From Bacteroidota bacterium (GTDB lineage Bacteria > Bacteroidota > Bacteroidia > Cytophagales > Cyclobacteriaceae), in assembly GCA_018266395.1 (NCBI GenBank), contig JAFEAM010000043.1, forward strand, positions 1 through 64,000: a stretch of 64,000 nucleotides of DNA. Direction: 5' to 3'. A program made the position numbers and the translations under genes. Under the pieces are notes generated by a model that saw only the letters and a list, made by a program, of their open reading frames with translations, was not told the origin of the DNA and made no database searches. Shown piece after piece: positions 19,998-29,405 of this stretch; the first letter of the stretch is position 1, and each line of letters starts with the position of its first letter.

Positions 19998-22187
19998 ATG
20001 CATATAACCAAATCATACCGATTCTTCTTTCTGCTGCTCCTGGCTATTCCGGCCGGTGCACAATCTTTCACAGACGCTGAAATTGCGCGCTGGAAGCAGC
20101 AAGCTGCCAGCGTAACCATTATCCGGGATCGATGGGGAGTACCGCATATTTATGGCAAGTCGGACGCGGATGCTGTATTCGGCATGCTTTACGCCCAATG
20201 TGAAAACGACTTCCCCAGGGTGGAGCGGAACTACATAGTGGCCGAAGGAAGACTTGCTGAAGCGGAAGGTGAAGCTTATCTGTATAATGATCTTAGAATG
20301 AGGCTACTTCAGGATTCAACAAAAGCTATTCAGCAATACATTGCGAGTCCTCCCTGGCTCAGCAAACTATGCGTCGCTTTTGCTGATGGCGTGAACTATT
20401 ACCTGTATACTCATCCGGAGGTCAAGCCCAAACTGCTTAAGCGGTTCCAACCCTGGATGCCGTTCCTTTTCAGTGAAGGCAGTATCGGTGGCGACATTGA
20501 GAATATTTCCGTGAACGAAGTCAGGGCTTTCTACGGTAAGGAAAAGGGAAAGGTGAAAGAGGAGAACAATGACGATGGCATCGAAAGCAATCCCAGGGGA
20601 TCCAATGGATTTGCCATCGCCCCGTCCAAAACGACTGGGGGGCATTCGCTTTTAATGATCAATCCTCACACGACGTTTTATTTCCGGTCTGAGCTTCATA
20701 TGGCGAGTGAGGAAGGGCTGAACGCCTATGGCGCTTCCACCTGGGGGCAGTTCTTCATCTACCAGGGATTCAATGAGCACTGTGGCTGGATGCACACCAG
20801 CAGCAGGGCGGATGTATTTGATGAGTACCTGGAAACGGTTATTGACAAGAACGGCAAGAAGTTCTACCTGTATGGGGGTATGCAGCGCGAGATGATAGAA
20901 GAGCCAGTGACGTTAAAAGTAAAGGGAGGCTCAAGCCGCAATTTCACCATTTACAGGACCCATCATGGACCCATTACAGGAGATCGCGATGGGAAATGGG
21001 TGGCAGCAAAGATGATGTACGAGCCTGTCAAAGCATTGTCGCAATCTTATCTCAGGACAAAGGCGGCTGGGTTGGAAGACTTCAGGAAAGTAATGGAATA
21101 CTACACCAATTCATCCAACAATACGGTCTACGCCGATGACAAAGGGAACATCGCGTATTGGCACGGAGACTTTATGCCAAAGCGTGACCAGCGGTTCAAC
21201 TGGTTGAAGCCGGTTGATGGAAATGATGCATCGACAGAGTGGCAAGGTCTGCACAAGCTCGATGAGATAGTCCAGGTAATCAATCCAGCCAGCGGTTGGA
21301 TTCAGAACTGCAATTCGACTCCGTTCACCGTATCAGGTCCCAGCAGTCCGAATCCAAAATCCTTTCCAGTCTATATGGCTCCTGATGATGAGAATCCGCG
21401 AGGCATACACGCCGTACGCGTGCTGAAGGATGAGAAGGCCTTCACCATCGACAAACTTATCGCGGCTGCTTACGACTCATACCTGCCTGCATTTGAAACA
21501 CTCATCCCGCCATTGGTAAAAGCTTATGATAACCAGTCACTGCAGTCCGATACGCTCAAAGTGAAATACAAGGAGCCCATGCAGATGCTAAGGCAGTGGA
21601 ATTTCCGTTTCTCTGCTTCGTCAATACCGACGGCTCTTGCAATTTACTGGGCTGAACAATTACGAAATGATGTGCTTTCGCGCATTCCGGCAGGCACCAC
21701 CCATCTCGGTCTGCTGGACTTCCTGGCAACTCAAACCACCGACCAGGAAAAGATGAAGGCTCTTGCAGCGGCGACCGCGAGGCTGCAGCGTGATTTCGGA
21801 ACGTGGAAGCAGCCATGGGGAGAGTTGAATCGCTTCCAGCGCATCACCAATAACATTGAACCCAGTTTCGAAGACAATAAGCCAAGCGTGGCGGTTGGAT
21901 TCACTTCCGCCTTTTGGGGGTCGTTAGCGGCTTATTCGAGCAAGCGCTATCCCAATACAAAGAAACTTTACGGGAACGTCGGCAACAGTTTTGTGGCCGC
22001 TGTTGAGTTTGGCCCCAGGGTGAAAGCCAAATCCATTGTTACCGGCGGTTCCAGCAGCGACCCGGCTTCGCCTCACTTCAATGATCAGGGGCCCATGTAT
22101 GCAAAGGGTGAGTTCAAGGATGTGCTCTTTTACAAGGAAGACATCCAGAAGAAGGCTGAGCGGACCTATCATCCTGGCGACAAGTAA
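19998..22187 (+). CDS. Penicillin acylase family (Ntn hydrolase) protein
   Basis: This is a 729-residue periplasmic Ntn hydrolase with a signal peptide (residues 1-21). Autocatalytic cleavage should occur before Ser202 in PRGSNGFAIAPS, freeing the N-terminal nucleophile serine. The upstream part is the alpha subunit (WGVPHIYGKSDADAVFG, 46-62, is its conserved start) and the downstream part the beta subunit. Family members hydrolyse amides such as beta-lactams or acyl-homoserine lactones; this one's substrate is unknown. The stop overlaps the methyltransferase start by one base (TAATG), indicating an operon with the next two genes. Confidence 0.9.
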   Translation: MHITKSYRFFFLLLLAIPAGAQSFTDAEIARWKQQAASVTIIRDRWGVPHIYGKSDADAVFGMLYAQCENDFPRVERNYIVAEGRLAEAEGEAYLYNDLRMRLLQDSTKAIQQYIASPPWLSKLCVAFADGVNYYLYTHPEVKPKLLKRFQPWMPFLFSEGSIGGDIENISVNEVRAFYGKEKGKVKEENNDDGIESNPRGSNGFAIAPSKTTGGHSLLMINPHTTFYFRSELHMASEEGLNAYGASTWGQFFIYQGFNEHCGWMHTSSRADVFDEYLETVIDKNGKKFYLYGGMQREMIEEPVTLKVKGGSSRNFTIYRTHHGPITGDRDGKWVAAKMMYEPVKALSQSYLRTKAAGLEDFRKVMEYYTNSSNNTVYADDKGNIAYWHGDFMPKRDQRFNWLKPVDGNDASTEWQGLHKLDEIVQVINPASGWIQNCNSTPFTVSGPSSPNPKSFPVYMAPDDENPRGIHAVRVLKDEKAFTIDKLIAAAYDSYLPAFETLIPPLVKAYDNQSLQSDTLKVKYKEPMQMLRQWNFRFSASSIPTALAIYWAEQLRNDVLSRIPAGTTHLGLLDFLATQTTDQEKMKALAAATARLQRDFGTWKQPWGELNRFQRITNNIEPSFEDNKPSVAVGFTSAFWGSLAAYSSKRYPNTKKLYGNVGNSFVAAVEFGPRVKAKSIVTGGSSSDPASPHFNDQGPMYAKGEFKDVLFYKEDIQKKAERTYHPGDK

Positions 22188-22954
22188 TGGATCAAAAGCG
22201 CCATTGGAACAAGATCGCTCCCAGTTACGAGGAAGAGATTTTTGATGTCTTCCGCAGCGAACGTCATTCGCTCATTCCCTCCATAATCAGGAGGCACGAA
22301 AAGAAAAAGGGCCTGGCTATTGACTTCGGATGCGGCACCGGGAAGGCGTTTCCTATGTTGTCGCCTGCATTTGGTGAAGTACTGGCGTTGGATATTTCAG
22401 AAGGCGTAATACGCACCGCCAGGGAGAGGAACTATTCCAATATTAAGTTTCGTCAGGCAGACTTGTCTGACAGGAAAGTTGAATTACCAATGGCGGACTT
22501 CCTTTTCTGCTGCAATGTCATCATGCTTCCTGAAGTGGAAAAGAACAGACAGATGTTTGCAAACATCTCACGCGCACTCAAACAAGATGGCCATGCAGCG
22601 GTAGTTTTGCCTTCGCTGGAATCCATGATGTTTGCCTCATGGCGTCTGATGGATTGGTACCGCAGGGAAAAAGTGAGACCAGAGGATATCCCTGACGACG
22701 AATTTCAGTATTTCAAGTCGTCGAAGCGCGACATTGTCAACGGCATTATTCATATTGATGGTGTCCCCACCAAACACTACTCAAGAGAGGAAATTGAGGC
22801 CATGCTCCCCGAATGCGGACTGGCTGTAGTCTCGATCCAGAAACTCGAGTATGGCTGGAACACAGAATTTGCTGACCCGCCAGTTTGGATGCAGGCGCCC
22901 TATCCGTGGGACTGGATGGTGGAGGTCCGGCGTCGAAAAAAGAAAGCATCATGA
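22187..22954 (+). CDS. Class I SAM-dependent methyltransferase
   Basis: This 255-residue methyltransferase of Rossmann type has motif I IDFGCGTGKAF (about residues 44-54), motif II acidic residue in LALDISEG and motif IV-like FLFCCNVIMLPE. The substrate is unknown; the C-terminal region rich in Trp and Tyr suggests a small molecule. It overlaps the acylase stop by one base and the next gene's start by four bases (ATGA at 22951-22954), so the three genes are translationally linked. Confidence 0.87.
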   Translation: MDQKRHWNKIAPSYEEEIFDVFRSERHSLIPSIIRRHEKKKGLAIDFGCGTGKAFPMLSPAFGEVLALDISEGVIRTARERNYSNIKFRQADLSDRKVELPMADFLFCCNVIMLPEVEKNRQMFANISRALKQDGHAAVVLPSLESMMFASWRLMDWYRREKVRPEDIPDDEFQYFKSSKRDIVNGIIHIDGVPTKHYSREEIEAMLPECGLAVVSIQKLEYGWNTEFADPPVWMQAPYPWDWMVEVRRRKKKAS

Positions 22955-23901
22955 CGCTGGATAAATTGTTGGGGATAGATGATCCCATTATTGTCGCCCC
23001 AATGTTCCTGATCTCCAATGTAAAGATGGTCAAAGCTGCGCTGGCCAGTGGCGTTACTGCTGCTTTTCCCGCACTGAACTACCGGACAGATGATGAATTG
23101 AGGAGCGCTATCAATGAAATCAAAGCAGCTTCAAACAAGCCATTCGGCGTCAACCTAATCGTAAACAAATCGAATCCGAAGTATCGCAAGCAACTGGAAA
23201 CACTGCTTGAGCTTCGTGTGCCGTTTATCATCACGTCATTGGGCAACCCCAGTGAGGTGATTCAAAAGGCTCATGCGCTTGGCATAAAAGTATTCTGTGA
23301 CGTAACAGACCTGAACTATGCAAAGAAGGTGGAAGCGCTTGGTGCAGATGCCCTGGTAGCAGTAAACAGCAGGGCAGGAGGTCATGCGGGGAGTATCCCA
23401 CCGAAGGAACTGGTAACCCTTCTGAAAGAAAACTGTTCCATTCCCATTATCTCTGCGGGCGGCGTGGGGACCACTGACCAGGTAAAAGAAGCTCTGGAAT
23501 GGGGAGCAGCCGGCGTTCAGGTCGGCACCATTTTCATCGCCAGCGAAGAAGCGGAAATATCGCCTGAGTACAAACAGGCGTTAATCGACTACGGCGAAAA
23601 AGATATTGTGCGCACAACGAAGCTCTCGGGGTCTCCACTAACCGTGATTAACACGCCGGCCGTGCAGGAAATGGGAACCAAGGCCAACTGGCTCGAGTGG
23701 ATACTTAATAACAACCGCACCTTGAAGAAGTGGGCCAAGATGGTGCTGGCCTATAAGGGAATGAACCTCATAAGGAAATCTGCTCTTGGCGCCACCTATA
23801 AAAACATATGGTGTGCCGGTCCGGCCATCGAGTATGTTCACAGGGTCAGACCTATGAAAGAAATCATCAAAGACCTGACTGCCGGGTTAGCCAGAAACTA
23901 G
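22951..23901 (+). CDS. Nitronate monooxygenase/2-nitropropane dioxygenase-like FMN enzyme
   Basis: This is a 316-residue TIM-barrel FMN protein from ATG 22951; a longer frame from 22885 would overlap the methyltransferase and is not preferred. Family landmarks are PIIVAPMFLISN at the first strand, AVNSRAGGHAG (FMN and active-site region) and IISAGGVGTTDQV (phosphate-binding loop). Homologues oxidise nitronates or act as enoyl reductase-like (FabK-type) enzymes; which applies cannot be told here. It is translationally coupled to the methyltransferase. Confidence 0.85.
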   Translation: MTLDKLLGIDDPIIVAPMFLISNVKMVKAALASGVTAAFPALNYRTDDELRSAINEIKAASNKPFGVNLIVNKSNPKYRKQLETLLELRVPFIITSLGNPSEVIQKAHALGIKVFCDVTDLNYAKKVEALGADALVAVNSRAGGHAGSIPPKELVTLLKENCSIPIISAGGVGTTDQVKEALEWGAAGVQVGTIFIASEEAEISPEYKQALIDYGEKDIVRTTKLSGSPLTVINTPAVQEMGTKANWLEWILNNNRTLKKWAKMVLAYKGMNLIRKSALGATYKNIWCAGPAIEYVHRVRPMKEIIKDLTAGLARN

Positions 23902-23913
23902 AAACCAGAACCA

Positions 23914-25536
23914 ATGAATTTATTCTCCACCCTTGATTGGATTGTCATAGCAGGATACTTCCTTGTTATTGCTGCGATTTCTGTGTGGTCTATCCGCAAG
24001 AGCAAAGATTCACCCTCCGACTATTTTCTTGCGAACCGTAATCTGGGTTGGTTCGTCATTGGCGCCTCCATTCTTGCTTCCAACATTGGCTCTGAACATG
24101 TGGTCGGCCTCGCCGGCACCGCTGCACGATCCGGACTCACAATGGGGCACTATGAACTGCACAGCTGGGTGATCCTCATGCTGGGTTGGGTTTTTGTTCC
24201 CTTTTACATGAGAAGCAGCGTGTACACCATGCCGGAGTTTCTGGAACGGAGGTATAATTCTCAGTCGCGAATGCTTTTATCCATCATCCAGCTGCTGAGT
24301 TATATCATCGCCAAAGTATCGGTGACCATTTATGCGGGTGCGCTGGTGGTTACCACTTTCCTTGGAGTGGACTTCTGGACAGGGGCCATCGTGTTGGTGG
24401 TGATCACAGGAATCTATACTGTACTTGGCGGGCTCCATGCAGTTGTGTACACTGAGACTTTGCAGGCGATCATCATTATAATCGGTTCGCTGACGTTGAT
24501 GATCATAGGGCTTGACAAAGTTGGAGGTTGGGATGCCCTCATTACGTCATTGCCCAAAGAGAAGCTCAACATGTTCCCACCTTTATCTGATCCGGATTTT
24601 CCATGGCTTGGGATTCTGTTTGCATCACCGATCGTCGGTGTTTGGTATTGGTGCACCGACCAGCATATTGTTCAGCGATGTCTCGCAGGAAGGGATGAAC
24701 AGCAGGCCAGGAGAGGTACCATCTTCGCTGCGTATTTGAAGTTGTTCCCCTTCTTCATTTTCATGATCCCCGGGATCATCGCTTTTTCACTTGCACAGCA
24801 GGGCAAGATCGACCTGCCCAACACAGACCAGGCGTTTCCAACACTGGTGAGAGAGTTTATGCCGACCGGTTTGAGAGGCTTGCTGGCGGGAGGGCTCTTG
24901 GCCGCGCTGATGAGTTCGCTGGCCGCTGTGTACAACGCCTGCTCCACATTGTTTACGATGGACATTTACCAGAAGATCAAACCCGGTTCAAGCAACCACG
25001 AACTAGTTACTGTGGGCCGCATTGCCACCGGGATTGCTGTAGTACTCGGTATGATCTGGATCCCGATCATGAAGAACATATCCGGTGTGTTGTATCAGTA
25101 TTTGCAGAGCGTTCAATCCTATCTCGCTCCGCCTATTGCTGCCGTCTTCCTGCTTGGCATCTTCTACCAAAGACTCAATGCCAAAGGTGCCATGGCCGCC
25201 CTGACGACGGGGTTTGCGATAGGCCTGCTACGCATCATTCTGGAACTGAACAAAGACATTACGAGCGGCTTTTTCCACGCTTTTGCCACAATCAATTTCC
25301 TCTATTTCTGCATCCTGTTATTTCTTTTCAGCATAGCAGTATTGGTGGTGGTCAGCCTCGCGACACCGCCGCCTTCCGGGGAACAGATCAAGGGCCTCAC
25401 TTACGCGACCACTGTAGCCGAAGACCGTGAGCGCTCACGTGCAAGCTGGAACAGGAGTGATGTGGTGCTTTCGCTGATCGTGATCGTCATTGTCATCATC
25501 GTTTTCACCTACTTCTCGCCGCTCGGTGTTGCCTGA
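23914..25536 (+). CDS. Sodium:solute symporter (SSS/SLC5 family)
   Basis: This 540-residue inner-membrane protein has about 14 hydrophobic helices. The N-terminal part with WFVIGASILASNIGSEH and the later RCLAGRDEQQARRG loop are typical of SLC5 sodium/glucose-type symporters. The substrate is likely a sugar or similar small solute, taken up with Na+. It starts 12 bp after the FMN-enzyme gene and may belong to the same transcript. The gap contains CCAGAAACTAGAAACCAGAACC-like text, a repeat type seen in other gaps of this window. Confidence 0.9.
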   Translation: MNLFSTLDWIVIAGYFLVIAAISVWSIRKSKDSPSDYFLANRNLGWFVIGASILASNIGSEHVVGLAGTAARSGLTMGHYELHSWVILMLGWVFVPFYMRSSVYTMPEFLERRYNSQSRMLLSIIQLLSYIIAKVSVTIYAGALVVTTFLGVDFWTGAIVLVVITGIYTVLGGLHAVVYTETLQAIIIIIGSLTLMIIGLDKVGGWDALITSLPKEKLNMFPPLSDPDFPWLGILFASPIVGVWYWCTDQHIVQRCLAGRDEQQARRGTIFAAYLKLFPFFIFMIPGIIAFSLAQQGKIDLPNTDQAFPTLVREFMPTGLRGLLAGGLLAALMSSLAAVYNACSTLFTMDIYQKIKPGSSNHELVTVGRIATGIAVVLGMIWIPIMKNISGVLYQYLQSVQSYLAPPIAAVFLLGIFYQRLNAKGAMAALTTGFAIGLLRIILELNKDITSGFFHAFATINFLYFCILLFLFSIAVLVVVSLATPPPSGEQIKGLTYATTVAEDRERSRASWNRSDVVLSLIVIVIVIIVFTYFSPLGVA

Positions 25537-25616
25537 TTTTACGGTTAATTGCCAAAAGTCATTGGTGCTGGTATTTACTTTTCCTTATTTTGACTTTGTC
25601 CTAAATACCCGCATGT

Positions 25617-27068
25617 ATGATCAGATCTCTACTTATTCTTGCAATCATGCTTTCTGCTGCCTGCCGACTGCAGGCGCAGGATTCTCATTACTGGACACAG
25701 CAATACGGTACCAAGTCCATGTTGCTCAGTGGTTCGGTTATCGGGGGTGTGGAAGACCTCGGCGCAGTGTACTATAACCCTGCCCGGCTGGCTACCATCG
25801 AAAATCCTGCCTTCTTGTTAAGTGCCAATGTATATGAATACAACAGTCTGAGTGTGACCGATGCATTTGGCAACGCCAAGAACAGCTCCAAGTCCACACT
25901 GAAAGGTGTTCCCACCCTGGCAGCAGGTACGTTCAAGATTAAGCAGTGGCCCAAGCATCACTTTGCCTATGCGATACTGACCCGCCAGAGTTCTGATTTC
26001 TCATTTGGTTATCGTGATGAGGTCTATAAAGATGTATTCCCAACGCTGCCAGGAAACGAATATTTTGGGGCTGAAATTTCGCTGACAGGTACCTCAATGG
26101 AGCAGTGGACGGGGATAACGTGGGCTTACAGTGTGAGTCCTAAACTCAGTGTGGGGGTGACCACGAATTACGTAATCAACAACCAGGGTCGGAATAATCT
26201 CATCAGCCTCCAGGCCATGTCGGCAGCTAATGAAGTTGCCGTTTACCGTTATAACCGTTCTTACGACTATAAAGAGACAGGGTTTCTTTGGAAAATGGCA
26301 TTGGCTTCAGAACTGGGTAAGTGGAAACTTGGATTGACCATGACCACGCCGATGTTATCCCTGACTGGGAAAGGCAACTACCGGTATGAAGAATTCTACA
26401 GCACCATTCCCGGGCTTGGGCCGAAGCCGGAAGTTTATGCATCAACCTATCAAAAAGGGCTGGCCATAAACACCCGTTCTCCTTTTTCTGTGGGCTTTGG
26501 CGCCTCCAGAAACATCGGCAAGAACAAACTTCATTTGAGTACGGAATGGTTTCAGGCCATCAACAAGTATACCGTCATGACAGCTGCTGACTTTGCCACC
26601 CAGAGCAGTCCGGACAGCATCAATAGTTTTCGCCTGACGGACCAGGTGAAAAGTGTCTGGAACTTTGGTGTGGGTGCCGAGATCTACATCAATCCCCAGA
26701 TATCAGGATTTCTCAGTTTCAGCTCTGACTTCAGTGCGGCACAAAGCGACCTGGTACGGTTCAGCGAACGATCTCCCGAGGCCAGCAACAGTACCTGGAA
26801 TTCAGACTTCTATCATGTGGGCGGCGGCTTCGTCCTCGATTTCAAGTGGGCCGATTTGACGCTGGGTGCCACACATACGGGTGCTCAGCAAACCATTCCA
26901 AGGCCAGTTAATTTTCCTGAAAAGGCCGGCGACAAGATTTTCGGAACAGGGGACACCGCAGATGTGACTTGGGACCGATGGCGTTTTGTTTTCTCTTTCT
27001 CATTTCCTTTCCTGAAGGAATATGCGAAGAAACTGGAGGAGAAGGGTTCGAAGAAGGATGACAAATAA
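25617..27068 (+). CDS. Outer-membrane FadL/OmpP1-like transport protein
   Basis: This 483-residue protein has a signal peptide (residues 1-20) and a long beta-barrel with alternating hydrophobic residues. The start of the mature part, GSVIGGVEDLGAVYYNPARLA, is the FadL/OmpP1 signature (a gap in the barrel and a D-x-x-a-x-x-x-NPA turn). Such porins import long-chain fatty acids and other hydrophobic compounds. It sits before the convergent fatty acid desaturase and acyltransferase genes, consistent with lipid metabolism, but the substrate is inferred only from family. Confidence 0.82.
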   Translation: MIRSLLILAIMLSAACRLQAQDSHYWTQQYGTKSMLLSGSVIGGVEDLGAVYYNPARLATIENPAFLLSANVYEYNSLSVTDAFGNAKNSSKSTLKGVPTLAAGTFKIKQWPKHHFAYAILTRQSSDFSFGYRDEVYKDVFPTLPGNEYFGAEISLTGTSMEQWTGITWAYSVSPKLSVGVTTNYVINNQGRNNLISLQAMSAANEVAVYRYNRSYDYKETGFLWKMALASELGKWKLGLTMTTPMLSLTGKGNYRYEEFYSTIPGLGPKPEVYASTYQKGLAINTRSPFSVGFGASRNIGKNKLHLSTEWFQAINKYTVMTAADFATQSSPDSINSFRLTDQVKSVWNFGVGAEIYINPQISGFLSFSSDFSAAQSDLVRFSERSPEASNSTWNSDFYHVGGGFVLDFKWADLTLGATHTGAQQTIPRPVNFPEKAGDKIFGTGDTADVTWDRWRFVFSFSFPFLKEYAKKLEEKGSKKDDK

Positions 27069-27080
27069 TAACTCAGCCGG

Positions 27081-28055
27081 TCAGAGTGGTGTCAGTTCAC
27101 CTTTCTCTTCATCCCACACTTTGAGGCGGAGGCAACGGTAAACTTCCAGAGGATTCCACGATGTGGTGCCTGCGCCATGAAGTTCAGGCATGGTATGCAA
27201 TGCTTCTTCAAGGCGGTAGAATGGTATTCTGGAATTGAGGTGGTGAACATGGTGAAAACCGATGCTGGCAGTAAACCAGCGCATTACGGGACTCATGACC
27301 ATAAAGCTGGTCGACTGCAGTGCTGCGTTGATGTAACTCCACTGCTGACCTTCTGCAAAGCGGGCGCCCGGAAAATTGTGCTGGCAATAAAAGAGATAGG
27401 CCCCCATGGCAGACATGATAAAGAATGGCACGACCCATGCGAGCAGTGCCGTTGCCGGACCTGCGTACATCCAAATTATTGCAATGGCCGACCCGTGCAG
27501 CAACAATGAACCCAAGGAATCAAAATGCCTGCGCGGGCTTTCCATGAAGGACTTAAGATTGAGCCAGTATACAAACAGGGTCAGGTATCCAAACAGGATC
27601 GTAAGCGGGTGCCGGTTGACAAGGTAGAGTTTGCGTTGGGCGGGAGTCAGGGTATTGAACCGTGTCTTGCTGATAGTAGGATAAGATCCAATTCCCGACA
27701 TGGTCAGTTTCGAGTTATTGTTATGGTGGTGTTCGTGCGACCTGTTCCATATTTGTTCAGGTGCCAACACCCACAATCCGATGAACTTCATCAGGACTGG
27801 GGCAATAATTGAATTCTTCAGGATGGCCCTGTGCCGGTAATCATGGTAGATCACAAAGAGACGGACATAAAGGAGCCCGCATAGAACACTGAGGGGAATC
27901 CTTATCAGGAGGTTATCAAACAGGAAAATCATCGACAAGGTGCCCGCCAACGCTGCCAACGTAATCAGGAGTTCCAGCCAGCTTCGGATGGGGCTTTCAA
28001 CAGCAAACTCCTTGCTGGCAAGTATGAGTTCTCTCTCGGATCGCATGACCGGCAT
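27081..28055 (-). CDS. Membrane fatty acid desaturase
   Basis: This is a 324-residue membrane-bound di-iron desaturase/hydroxylase. The three histidine boxes are HDYRH (71-75), HEHHH (107-111) and HHVHH late in the protein (about 270), with hydrophobic helices between. It should insert a double bond or hydroxyl into acyl chains or a carotenoid-like lipid, using O2. The LpxL-like acyltransferase gene lies just upstream on the same strand, separated by 56 bp, so a shared lipid-remodelling role is plausible but inferred. Confidence 0.9.
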   Translation of the reverse strand: MPVMRSERELILASKEFAVESPIRSWLELLITLAALAGTLSMIFLFDNLLIRIPLSVLCGLLYVRLFVIYHDYRHRAILKNSIIAPVLMKFIGLWVLAPEQIWNRSHEHHHNNNSKLTMSGIGSYPTISKTRFNTLTPAQRKLYLVNRHPLTILFGYLTLFVYWLNLKSFMESPRRHFDSLGSLLLHGSAIAIIWMYAGPATALLAWVVPFFIMSAMGAYLFYCQHNFPGARFAEGQQWSYINAALQSTSFMVMSPVMRWFTASIGFHHVHHLNSRIPFYRLEEALHTMPELHGAGTTSWNPLEVYRCLRLKVWDEEKGELTPL

Positions 28056-28111
28056 TTAGGTAAGAGTAAGACAGCAATATTAGGCTAACGTGACCAATTT
28101 CACCTAATATA

Positions 28112-28984
28112 TTATTCAACTGGCGGTCGTTTGTATTTCCATCTTTTGTGGGACCAGAGCCAGGGTACCGGGTCTTTAATAATGTCGCGCTCCAGCTTTG
28201 CCATAAAGGTATGGGCGATTGTATTCTCAGGTTCCAGTGATGGCTTCTCAGAGATCAACTCAAAATGCAGGTCATAGTAACCCCTTCGCGGGCGGCTGAT
28301 TTTAAGGTAAACCACCGGGTAGTCAAATTTCGCTGCCAGCTTTTCAAACCCTGTAAATACAGCGGTATCCTGATGCAGGAAGTTCATCCAATAACTCTTG
28401 TCGGCTGGTGCTGACTGATCGGCAATAAATGCGGTAGAAGTCAATAGGGTCCGGTTTGCCACCATATCCCGGAGCGTTTGGGCCACAGGGGTAATCCTAG
28501 TGCCGAAACGGGTCCGCATGCGCACCATCATTTTTTCAAATGGAAGGCTGGACAGCGGTCTGTAGATCACTACCAATTGGAAGCCACTGTTCAGCGTAAA
28601 GCCCGGACCTGCCCATTCCCAGTTTCCATAATGTCCTAAAACAAGGATGACGCTCTGCTTTTCTGAACGGAATCGTTCCATGAAATCGGTCGTATGATAG
28701 GTGACTCTTTTGCGAACCTCATGCTCGGGCATCCTCAGGGTTTTGATGGTCTCAACAACGAGGTCGCAGAGATACCTGTAATAGTTCCGGGCCAGAGCCA
28801 GGATCTCTTCATCACTCCTGTCCGGGAAAGAATTTCGCAGATTCTGAAGCACTACCTCCTTACGATAACCGGTTGCCCAAAGAATGTAAAAACAGAAGTC
28901 CGAGAGAGCGTAAAGAAGAAAAAATGGCAAAGAAGATATAGTCAGGAACAAGGCGTAGACGCCGTAGAAATACAAGGTTTGCAC
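28112..28984 (-). CDS. LpxL-like lysophospholipid/lipid A acyltransferase
   Basis: This 290-residue inner-membrane protein has an N-terminal hydrophobic anchor. The catalytic H-x4-E/D motif is in GHYGNWEWAG (about residues 117-126); the substrate-binding strand VVIYRPLSSLPFEKMM and the ADQSAPADKSYWMNFL block follow. It matches the lipid A late acyltransferase (HtrB/MsbB) superfamily, which acylates Kdo-lipid A or ornithine/other lipids in Bacteroidota. Expression may be coupled to the desaturase downstream. Confidence 0.88.
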   Translation of the reverse strand: MQTLYFYGVYALFLTISSLPFFLLYALSDFCFYILWATGYRKEVVLQNLRNSFPDRSDEEILALARNYYRYLCDLVVETIKTLRMPEHEVRKRVTYHTTDFMERFRSEKQSVILVLGHYGNWEWAGPGFTLNSGFQLVVIYRPLSSLPFEKMMVRMRTRFGTRITPVAQTLRDMVANRTLLTSTAFIADQSAPADKSYWMNFLHQDTAVFTGFEKLAAKFDYPVVYLKISRPRRGYYDLHFELISEKPSLEPENTIAHTFMAKLERDIIKDPVPWLWSHKRWKYKRPPVE

Positions 28985-29113
28985 AGGCAGGTATTAGGTA
29001 TTGGACTGAGAATCCGACAACAACCGCCAAACTAAACAGACCTGGGCAACAATAAGAAATAATTGCAGATTATTTCAATGGTCCATTGTTACAGTACAAA
29101 GGGTGACCTGTGC

Positions 29114-29335
29114 TCAACCCATTACCTTCCATTTCCCATCCGGGTCCTTTGTATAGGACACCCCGTTGCTCATTTCCAAAATTGTCCAGCCGTTATTGTC
29201 CCGGTGGCTTTTCCTCTCATACACTGGAATACCATTGTTCTCCCTGGTCAGGAACTTCAGGAGGGCGGGCAGGGTAGGTGGAATTTCATCCAGCCAGGAA
29301 GGCTCGTCTCCGTCGGTAACAAAAGCGCGGCTCAT
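29114..29335 (-). CDS. Small conserved-looking hypothetical protein
   Basis: This 73-residue soluble protein of mixed composition carries SWLDEIPPTLPALLKFLTRENN and SYTKDPDGKWKV. It has no signal, no membrane segment and no motif of known function. It lies between the acyltransferase and second CorA genes, in a spot otherwise without features, and is called because its composition and codon use look normal. Confidence is moderate. Confidence 0.55.
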   Translation of the reverse strand: MSRAFVTDGDEPSWLDEIPPTLPALLKFLTRENNGIPVYERKSHRDNNGWTILEMSNGVSYTKDPDGKWKVMG

Positions 29336-29405
29336 GGTGCAAGGTAAGAATTACAATAGAGGTTGAAGAAGCTTTACCTGCATGCTGCAATTTCCTACTT
29401 TTATC